A DNA stretch of 56,132 nucleotides from Rhodocyclaceae bacterium (GTDB lineage: Bacteria; Pseudomonadota; Gammaproteobacteria; Burkholderiales; Rhodocyclaceae), in assembly GCA_029982755.1 (NCBI GenBank), contig JARRBR010000003.1, positions 1-56,132 of the forward strand, in the 5' to 3' direction. Within the stretch, counting starts at the first letter, position 1, and every line of letters starts with the position of its first letter. The notes beneath the pieces are model-generated. The model worked only from the letters and a program-made list of their open reading frames with translations. It searched no databases and was not told where the DNA came from. Made by a program: the position numbers and the translations under genes. Below, one piece after another: positions 50,727 to 56,132 of this stretch.

Positions 50727-51434
50727 TCAGGGCCAGGTGAAGTGCTGCGCCGAATCCGCAGCCCACGTCTGCGGCGGCGGTCCGTCGGGCACCCATCGTG
50801 CCAGGGTGGCGACGAACTGCGCGCGCGGCATCTCGCGGGCGCCCATGTACTGCAGGTGGGCGGTCGTCATCTGGCAGTCGATGATGGCATAAGCGCGCTC
50901 GGCAAGCAGCCGGGCGAGATGAGCCAGGGCGACTTTCGACGCGTCGGTTTCGAGCGCGAACATCGATTCGCCGAAGAACACCCGGCCGAGCGCCATGCCG
51001 TACAGGCCGCCGACCAGCCTGCCTTCACGCCAGCATTCGACACTGTGCGCGTGGCCCAGTTCGTGCATGCGCAGGTAGGCCGCCTGCATCGCCGGCGTGA
51101 TCCAGGTGCCGAGGCCCGGCGCGCGCGGCGCAGCGCAGGCCCTCAGCACGGCCGCGAACGCGGTGTCGACGCGGACCTCGAAGCGCCCCCGGCGCAGCGT
51201 CCGGCGCAGCGAGCGGCTGATGTGGATCTGCTCGGGCTCGAGGACGAGGCGAGGGTCAGGCGTCCACCACAGGATCGGCTCGCCTTCGCTGAACCACGGG
51301 AAGATGCCGCGGCGGTAGGCGGCGAGCAGCCAGTCGGGTGACAGCGAGCCGCCGGCGGCGAGCAGGCCGTTCGGCTCGTCCAGTGCCTGGTCGTCCGGCG
51401 GAAACACCGGCGCCTTGCCCAGCCAGGGGATCAT
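50727..51434 (-). CDS. aat: leucyl/phenylalanyl-tRNA--protein transferase Aat
   Basis: Aat adds leucine or phenylalanine to proteins with N-terminal Lys or Arg, marking them for ClpAP. The 235-residue product has PNGLLAAGGSLSPDWLLAAYRRGIFPWF near the start, PILWWTPDPRLVL, the GHAHSVECW segment and FFGESMFALETDASKVALAHL. The ATG at 51434 overlaps the stop of the upstream ABC ATPase gene (ATGA), so the genes share a transcript. With bpt it forms a paired N-end rule module. Confidence 0.96.
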   Translation of the reverse strand: MIPWLGKAPVFPPDDQALDEPNGLLAAGGSLSPDWLLAAYRRGIFPWFSEGEPILWWTPDPRLVLEPEQIHISRSLRRTLRRGRFEVRVDTAFAAVLRACAAPRAPGLGTWITPAMQAAYLRMHELGHAHSVECWREGRLVGGLYGMALGRVFFGESMFALETDASKVALAHLARLLAERAYAIIDCQMTTAHLQYMGAREMPRAQFVATLARWVPDGPPPQTWAADSAQHFTWP

Positions 51435-52540
51435 GCCGCGACGGGTTCGTCGTGCGTGGCCGGCAGCGCCGCACCGCCCTCGACCGGGAAGGTGACGACG
51501 TGGTCCACGTCGAGGCGGATGCCGATGCGCTCGCCGAGGGCGTGGTTGTGGTGGCTGGGCACCAGCGACAGCACCTTCGCGCCGCCGCCCAGGCGCAGCG
51601 TGTACAGGATGTCCGCGCCGCGGAAGGCCTTGTGCACCACCTCGGCCTTCAGCGGACTGGCGTCGTCGTGAACGATGTCGTCGGGGCGCAGCAGCACGTC
51701 GAGTGGGCTGCCCTGCACGCAGCCGGCACAGTCGGCGCAGCACACCAGCGGCACGGAGCTGTCGAGCACGCCGAGCTCGATCTGCACCTGGTGGTCGTTG
51801 ACCACCTTCCCGCGCAGGAACACGCCCTGGCCGATGAAGTCGGCGACGAAGCGGTTCGCCGGCCGGTGATAGAGGTTGTACGGGGTGTCCCATTGCTGGA
51901 TGCGGCCCTCGTGCATGATGCCGATCTCGTCGGCCACGGCGAAGGCCTCGTGCTGGTCGTGGGTGACCAGGATCGCGGTGGTGTTGGTGGCCTTGATGAT
52001 GTCGCGAACCTCGTAGGACAGGCGCTCGCGCAGCTCGACGTCGAGGTTGGAAAAAGGCTCGTCGAGCAGCAGCAGGCTGGGCCGCGGCGCCAGCGCGCGG
52101 GCGAGCGCCACACGCTGCTGCTGGCCGCCCGACATCTCGTGCGGGTACTTGTGGCCCTGGTCGGCGAGGCCGACCAAGGCGAGCAGTTCGTCGACCCGCG
52201 TCCGGCGCGCGGTGGGATCGACGCCGCGCAGCCCGAAGGCCACGTTGTCGGCGACCGAAAGGTGCGGGAACAGCGCATAGTCCTGAAACACCATGCCGAT
52301 GCGCCGGCGTTCCGGGGGCAGGGTGTGGGCGGGGGTGCTGACCAGCGCGCCGTCGAGACGGATCTCGCCGGCGGCCAGGCGCTCGAAGCCCGCGATGCAG
52401 CGCAGCACCGTCGTCTTGCCGCAGCCGGAGGGACCGAGCAGGCAGCCGATCCGCCCCTTCTCCAGGCTCAGCGAGAGCTGGCGCACGACAAGGTGATCGC
52501 CGAAGGCGAGGTCGATGTGCTCGAGGTTCAGGTGTGACAT
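51431..52540 (-). CDS. ABC transporter ATP-binding protein, ferric iron type (FbpC-like)
   Basis: The 369-residue ATPase has Walker A GPSGCGKT (about residues 36-43), Q-loop VFQDYALFPHLSV, the signature MSGGQQQRVALARAL, Walker B LLLLDEPFSNLD and the switch histidine LVTHDQHEAF. A C-terminal TOBE-like domain follows. The adjacent FbpB-type permease gene and the FbpA-type protein nearby point to ferric iron uptake. CCADCAGC in the regulatory part is a cysteine-rich motif typical of FbpC/AfuC regulatory domains. It diverges from the permease gene, sharing an AT-rich promoter region, and is coupled to aat. Confidence 0.88.
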   Translation of the reverse strand: MSHLNLEHIDLAFGDHLVVRQLSLSLEKGRIGCLLGPSGCGKTTVLRCIAGFERLAAGEIRLDGALVSTPAHTLPPERRRIGMVFQDYALFPHLSVADNVAFGLRGVDPTARRTRVDELLALVGLADQGHKYPHEMSGGQQQRVALARALAPRPSLLLLDEPFSNLDVELRERLSYEVRDIIKATNTTAILVTHDQHEAFAVADEIGIMHEGRIQQWDTPYNLYHRPANRFVADFIGQGVFLRGKVVNDHQVQIELGVLDSSVPLVCCADCAGCVQGSPLDVLLRPDDIVHDDASPLKAEVVHKAFRGADILYTLRLGGGAKVLSLVPSHHNHALGERIGIRLDVDHVVTFPVEGGAALPATHDEPVAA

Positions 52541-52604
52541 CTTGGGCGCTGATCCAGGAATGCGTGTTGCCGGATTATTGCATCGCGGTGTTCCAAATGC
52601 GATC

Positions 52605-52614
52605 AATTATAATT
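52605..52614. promoter_or_regulatory. AT-rich divergent promoter of the iron ABC genes, possible Fur site
   Basis: AATTATAATT is a perfect ten-base palindrome containing TATAAT (52608-52613), placed in an otherwise GC-rich 130-base gap between the ATPase and permease genes. CAAAT and ATTTG flank it in inverted orientation. A two-way -10 or a degenerate Fur box is possible; a clear -35 was not found. Confidence 0.45.
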
Positions 52615-52669
52615 TGCCGATCGAAGCGGGCGGCCGAGCTCCGGCGCGCCCCGGTACTCTGGGAACGGA

Positions 52670-54337
52670 ATGAACTCTCTGGCTGTACAGGGCGCCCGGC
52701 GCCTGCAGTGGTCGACCCTGACGGTCGTGTCGGTGCTGATCGCGGTGCTGATCGCCGCACCGGTGCTTTCGGTGTTCTCCAACGTCTTCATCGGCCAGAC
52801 CGGCGCGACCTGGTCGCACCTGGCCGACACGGTGCTGGGCGAGTTCATGCTCAACACGGTGATCCTGTGCGTCGGCGTCGGCCTGGGGGTGTCCTCGATC
52901 GGGGTGACCTCGGCGTGGCTGACGACGATGCTCGACTTTCCGGGCCGGCGCTTCTTCGAGTGGGCCCTGGTGCTGCCGTTGGCGATGCCGGCCTATGTGA
53001 TGGCCTACGTCTACACCGACTTCCTGCAGTTCGTCGGCCCGCTGCAGACCTGGTTGCGCGAGACCTTCGAGTGGCGGCGGGGCGACTACTGGTTCCCCGA
53101 CGTGCGCACCGTCGGCGGTGCGGTGGCGATGTTCATGTTCGTGCTCTACCCGTATGTTTACATGATCGCGCGCACCGCCTTCCTGGAGCGCGCGGGCGGC
53201 ATGCTCGAGGCCGGGCGTTCGCTCGGCCTGGGGCCCTGGGGCAGCTTTTTCCGCGTCTCGCTCCCGCTGGCGCGCCCGGCGGTGGTGGCGGGGACGGCGC
53301 TGGCGCTGATGGAGACGCTGGCCGATTTCGGCACCGTGTCCTACTTCGGGGTGCAGACCTTCACCACCGGGATCTACCGCGCCTGGTTCTCGCTCGGCGA
53401 TCGCATCGCCGCCGCGCAGCTCTCGGCCGCGCTGCTCGCGTTCGTCATCCTGGTGCTCACCCTGGAGCGCATGTCGCGGGGCAGGGCGCGCTTCAACAAC
53501 ACCTCGCGCCAGGCCAGCATGCCGGTGCGGTTGCGCCTGCCGCTGCCGCTCGGCCTGCTTGCGGCCTTCGCCTGCTTCATGCCGCTGTTGCTCGGCTTCC
53601 TGCTGCCGGGCGGGCTGCTGCTGCAGATGGCCTTCGCCGAGGGCGACGCGCAGTTCGGTCAGCGCTTCGTCCAGCTCGCCCGCAACAGCTTCGTGCTCGC
53701 CATCGTCACGGCGATCGCTGCGGTCGTGCTCGCGGTGGTGCTCGGCTACGCCGCCCGGCTCGCGCGCAGCAAGCTGCCGCATGCGCTCAACCGCGTGGTC
53801 GGCCTGGGCTATGCGGTGCCCGGGTCGGTGATCGCGGTCGGCGTGCTGATTCCGCTGACGCGGCTGGACAACTGGCTGGCGCAGTCCTGGGAGGCGATGT
53901 TCGGCACCAACCCGGGCCTGCTGCTCACCGGCGGCATCGCCGCGCTGGTCTATGCCTACCTCGCGCGCTTCCTCGCGGTGGCGCTGCAGACGGTCGAGTC
54001 CAGCCTCGGCAAGATCACCTCGAGCATGGATGACGCCTCGCGCTGCCTCGGTTACGGCAAATGGGCCACCCTGCGCCGGGTCCATGTCCCCATGCTGCGC
54101 GGCAGCCTGCTCACCGCCGGCCTGCTGGTGTTCGTCGACGTCATGAAGGAGCTGCCGGCCACCCTGGTCATCCGGCCGTTCAACTTCGACACCCTCGCCA
54201 CGCAGGCGCACACGCTGGCGGCGGACGAGCGCCTCGCCGAAGCGTCGACCGCGGCGCTGATCATCGTCGCGGTGGGCCTGCTGCCGATGTTCGTGATCTC
54301 GCGCCAGATCCTGAAGGTGAAGCGGCGCGCGGGTTGA
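52670..54337 (+). CDS. ferric iron ABC transporter permease (FbpB-like)
   Basis: The 555-residue protein is a double-length permease with two homologous halves of about six helices each, the FbpB/SfuB arrangement. Both coupling loops are visible: LEAGRSLGLGPWGSFFRVSLPLARP in the first half and MDDASRCLGYGKWATLRRVHVPMLRG in the second. Substrate should be ferric iron delivered by the FbpA-like protein encoded convergently downstream. The ATG at 52670 begins MNSLAVQGARRLQ. Confidence 0.9.
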   Translation: MNSLAVQGARRLQWSTLTVVSVLIAVLIAAPVLSVFSNVFIGQTGATWSHLADTVLGEFMLNTVILCVGVGLGVSSIGVTSAWLTTMLDFPGRRFFEWALVLPLAMPAYVMAYVYTDFLQFVGPLQTWLRETFEWRRGDYWFPDVRTVGGAVAMFMFVLYPYVYMIARTAFLERAGGMLEAGRSLGLGPWGSFFRVSLPLARPAVVAGTALALMETLADFGTVSYFGVQTFTTGIYRAWFSLGDRIAAAQLSAALLAFVILVLTLERMSRGRARFNNTSRQASMPVRLRLPLPLGLLAAFACFMPLLLGFLLPGGLLLQMAFAEGDAQFGQRFVQLARNSFVLAIVTAIAAVVLAVVLGYAARLARSKLPHALNRVVGLGYAVPGSVIAVGVLIPLTRLDNWLAQSWEAMFGTNPGLLLTGGIAALVYAYLARFLAVALQTVESSLGKITSSMDDASRCLGYGKWATLRRVHVPMLRGSLLTAGLLVFVDVMKELPATLVIRPFNFDTLATQAHTLAADERLAEASTAALIIVAVGLLPMFVISRQILKVKRRAG

Positions 54338-54441
54338 GCCGGCTCCCAAGGTGAGCACGCGCCGAAGGTGCGCGGCTCGCCGCATGGCTGTGCTCCGCGG
54401 GCGGCTGCGGACAGGCGGGTGATCGGGGGCGCGGAAACGAT

Positions 54442-54475
54442 TCAGCCCCCGGCGGCCGGAGCCGCGGGGGGCTGA
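54442..54475. terminator. GC-rich hairpin between the iron permease and binding-protein genes
   Basis: TCAGCCCCC (54442-54450) pairs with GGGGGCTGA (54467-54475), with further pairing inside. No T-run follows. It lies between convergent genes in a 190-base gap that otherwise holds nothing recognisable. Confidence 0.45.
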
Positions 54476-54529
54476 TGCATGAACTGCTGCGGTCGCAGCG
54501 GACGGCTTCCGCCGCGCGCCGCGCGCCGC

Positions 54530-55543
54530 TCAGCGATAGCCGGCGCGATCGAAGATGCGCTGGGCTTCGGCCACCGTGGCCGCCAGTTCGCCGATCGGCA
54601 GGGTGTCGGCCTTGAATTCGCCGAGCTTGGCCAGCGCGGCATTGTCGACCTTCACCGAGGGTACGACCGGCCATTCGTTGTTGCCGTTGGCGAAGTAGGC
54701 CTGGGCCTCGTCCGAGGCCAGGTACTCCAGGAACTTGACCGCGGCTTCCTTGTTCGGCGCGTGCTTGAGCATGCCCGCGCCCGAGACGTTGATGTGGGTG
54801 CCCCAGCTCGACTGATTGGGCCACACGGCCTTGATCTTCGCCACCGCGGCCTGGTCCTCGCGCTTGTCCGAATTCATAAGGCGCGCCAGGTAGTAGCTGT
54901 TGGCGATCGCCACGCCGCACTCGCCGGCCGCGACCGCGCGGATCTGGTCGGTGTCGCCGCCCTTGGGATCACGCGCGAAGTTGGCGACGATGCCCTTGGC
55001 CCAGTTCTCGGTCGCTTCCGCACCGTTGTGCTTGATCATGGCCGCGCCCAGCGACAGGTTGTAGGGGTGGCTGCCCGAGCGGGTGCACACCTGGCCCTTC
55101 AGGGCGGGGTCGGCCAGTTGCTCGTAGGTCTGGACCTGTTCGGCCTTGACGAGCTCGGGGTTGTAGACGATCACGCGGGCGCGGGTCGAATACGAGAACC
55201 AGTTGGCGGTGCGCAGGTGGGCCGGAATGCGCGCCTCCAGTTCGGCCGACTTCACCGGCGCGAAGATGCCCATCTCGTCGGCCTTGGCCAGGCGCGAGGC
55301 GTCCACGGTGACGAAGATGTCCGCCGGGCTGTTGGCGCCCTCGGTGCGGATGCGCTCGAGCAGCTCGTCTTCCTTGGCTTCGATGCGGTTGATCTTGATC
55401 CCGGTCTGCTTGGTGAAGTTGCCGTACAGCTGCTCATCGGTCTGGTAGTGACGGGCGGAGTAGACGTTGAGTTCGGCCGCAGCAGCGGTGCCGGACAGGC
55501 CGAAGGCGGAAACCAGGGCGGTCAGCAGGACTTTTTTCATCAT
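54530..55543 (-). CDS. ferric iron ABC transporter substrate-binding protein (FbpA/FutA-like)
   Basis: The 337-residue precursor has a signal peptide (cleavage near GTAAAAE, residue 23). The mature protein opens LNVYSARHYQTDEQLYGNF, the FutA/FbpA start with a ligand tyrosine and histidine. Further iron-ligand segments are SYSTRARVIVYNP and ANSYYLARLM (the tyrosine pair typical of the C-terminal lobe). It binds ferric iron in the periplasm for the FbpB/FbpC-like transporter encoded beside it. Starts at 55543 and 55540 (Met-Met) cannot be separated. A Fur-like site lies about 60 bases upstream. Confidence 0.92.
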   Translation of the reverse strand: MMKKVLLTALVSAFGLSGTAAAAELNVYSARHYQTDEQLYGNFTKQTGIKINRIEAKEDELLERIRTEGANSPADIFVTVDASRLAKADEMGIFAPVKSAELEARIPAHLRTANWFSYSTRARVIVYNPELVKAEQVQTYEQLADPALKGQVCTRSGSHPYNLSLGAAMIKHNGAEATENWAKGIVANFARDPKGGDTDQIRAVAAGECGVAIANSYYLARLMNSDKREDQAAVAKIKAVWPNQSSWGTHINVSGAGMLKHAPNKEAAVKFLEYLASDEAQAYFANGNNEWPVVPSVKVDNAALAKLGEFKADTLPIGELAATVAEAQRIFDRAGYR

Positions 55544-55603
55544 GTTGGTGAGAGCTCGCGGTGTTGTGACGGTGCAGGAATAATAACGATAAGAGTTCGC
55601 AGT

Positions 55604-55618
55604 TGCAAACAATTCGCA
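55604..55618 (-). promoter_or_regulatory. Fur-like box upstream of the iron-binding protein gene
   Basis: On the minus strand TGCGAATTGTTTGCA is a 7-1-7 inverted repeat resembling the Fur core TGATAAT-N-ATTATCA. It is about 60 bases before the FbpA-like start, in an AT-rich stretch that also holds AATAATAACGATAA. Confidence 0.6.
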
Positions 55619-55634
55619 TTGGTAGCATCATGGA

Positions 55635-55649
55635 TGAGAATTGTTCTTA
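55635..55649 (+). promoter_or_regulatory. Fur-like box upstream of the DUF2325 gene
   Basis: TGAGAATTGTTCTTA is a 7-1-7 inverted repeat close to betaproteobacterial Fur sites (TGAGAAT half-sites). It ends 14 bases before the DUF2325 ATG, so a bound repressor would block that gene's transcription or initiation. Confidence 0.65.
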
Positions 55650-55663
55650 ACAGGAAGGGAAGC

Positions 55664-56005
55664 ATGAATGCTCTGCTCGTCGGCGCCGATCGCCTCGGCA
55701 ACATTCCGGATGTGCTGGACAGCTTCGGCATCCGCATCGCGGCACACGTCAGCGGGCGCGACACGACGCATCAGCGCCGGTCCGCGCCGCTGCCGAGCGG
55801 AATCGGCATGGTGATCCTGTTCACCGACTTCCTCGGCCACAACGTGATGCAGCGTTTCCGCGATGCGGCGAGCCGCGAAGGGGTGATGTTCGTGTGCTGC
55901 CGACGCTCGACCTGCGCCTTGCAGCAGGCGCTGGGCCGGCGGATGGGCGATCCCTGCGCCGCATGTCCGGACCGCTGCAAGACAGCCGGCGGCGGCCGCA
56001 AATGA
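55664..56005 (+). CDS. DUF2325 domain-containing protein
   Basis: This small protein of 113 residues begins MNALLVGADRLGNIPDVLDSF and has the DUF2325 core MVILFTDFLGHNVMQRFRDAA followed by VMFVCCRRSTCALQQAL. The C-terminus is rich in cysteine (CAACPDRC), giving about seven cysteines in the last 40 residues, possibly a metal site. Function is unknown. A GGAAGGGAA ribosome site precedes the ATG. A Fur-like box just upstream and the divergent iron-binding protein gene suggest iron-controlled expression. Confidence 0.85.
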   Translation: MNALLVGADRLGNIPDVLDSFGIRIAAHVSGRDTTHQRRSAPLPSGIGMVILFTDFLGHNVMQRFRDAASREGVMFVCCRRSTCALQQALGRRMGDPCAACPDRCKTAGGGRK

Positions 56006-56007
56006 AC

Positions 56008-56034
56008 AAAGCCCGGCGTGTAGCCGGGCTTTCT
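56008..56034 (+). terminator. rho-independent terminator after the DUF2325 gene
   Basis: AAAGCCCGGC (56008-56017) pairs perfectly with GCCGGGCTTT (56023-56032) around GTGTA, followed by a short T/C run. The intron-like sequence begins within about six bases of its end. Confidence 0.9.
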
Positions 56035-56037
56035 CGT

Positions 56038-56132
56038 GTGCGCCCAGCATGGGCGCACTCCTGCGGGTGCAAGTCCCGCCGTAAGTTGATCACAGCAAGC
56101 GAAGTGAAGCGCAACTGCGTGAGGGCGACCGA
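56038..56132 (+). mobile_element. 5' end of a probable group II intron (cut by the window edge)
   Basis: The sequence starts GTGCGCCC, a form of the GUGYG 5' end of bacterial group II introns. It continues with a hairpin (GTGCGCCC 56038-56045 paired with GGGCGCAC 56051-56058 around AGCAT), then TGCGGGTGCAAGTCCCGC and AGCGAAGTGAAGCGC, which look like domain I elements. No open frame covers this stretch. The insertion directly behind a terminator hairpin is the habit of class C introns. The reverse transcriptase gene and domains V and VI would lie beyond the window, so identity rests on the 5' end alone. Confidence 0.65.

Overview
The window is a GC-rich, densely coded chromosomal segment of a denitrifying betaproteobacterium. 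The cytochrome cd1 nitrite reductase and cytochrome c-dependent NO reductase clusters, and housekeeping neighbours such as guaBA, smpB-ratA-ratB, pyrD, bpt and aat, all fit the Rhodocyclales, most likely a Thauera or Azoarcus relative. The taxon is inferred from gene content and protein style, not from a search. No gene-free stretch exceeds about 270 bases. I saw no tRNA, rRNA or CRISPR array.

Layout. 1-7.1 kb: the 3' end of clpB, a large membrane GGDEF-EAL c-di-GMP protein divergent from ppiD, and fabI, with a strong two-way terminator between ppiD and fabI. 7.2-15 kb: an oligopeptide-type ABC transporter (binding protein plus two permeases, no ATPase), selO, a Crp/Fnr regulator and a MarR regulator. 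15-25 kb: smpB, ratA, ratB, a DUF4124 protein, guaB-guaA, a GGDEF protein, a YihY-type membrane protein and a CBS/DUF294 protein.

25-38 kb is the nitrite reductase region. nirE diverges from nirS-nirT-(EB_dh haem protein)-cupredoxin-nirC-nirF-nirDL-nirG-nirH-nirJ-nirN-nnrS. NirS reduces nitrite to NO. NirE, F, DL, G, H, J and N make and insert haem d1. The NapC/NirT cytochrome, the EB_dh haem protein, NirC and the cupredoxin are candidate electron carriers.

38-46.5 kb is the NO reductase region, read on the minus strand: norC-norB, a terminator, an epd-like dehydrogenase, then norE-norF-norQ-small membrane protein-polyferredoxin-norD-dnr. Five TTGAT-N4-ATCAA-like sites lie where a Dnr/Fnr activator should bind: nirE/nirS, nirC, nirJ, norC and norE. 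The dnr gene at the end of the nor operon is the obvious candidate regulator. Together the clusters convert nitrite to nitrous oxide; no nosZ or nitrate reductase is in the window.

46.7-56 kb: an amidase, a BMP-family binding protein, pyrD-bpt-aat, and a ferric iron ABC transporter (ATPase, permease and binding protein in separate units) with Fur-like sites next to a small DUF2325 gene. The window ends just inside what looks like the 5' end of a group II intron, directly behind a rho-independent terminator.
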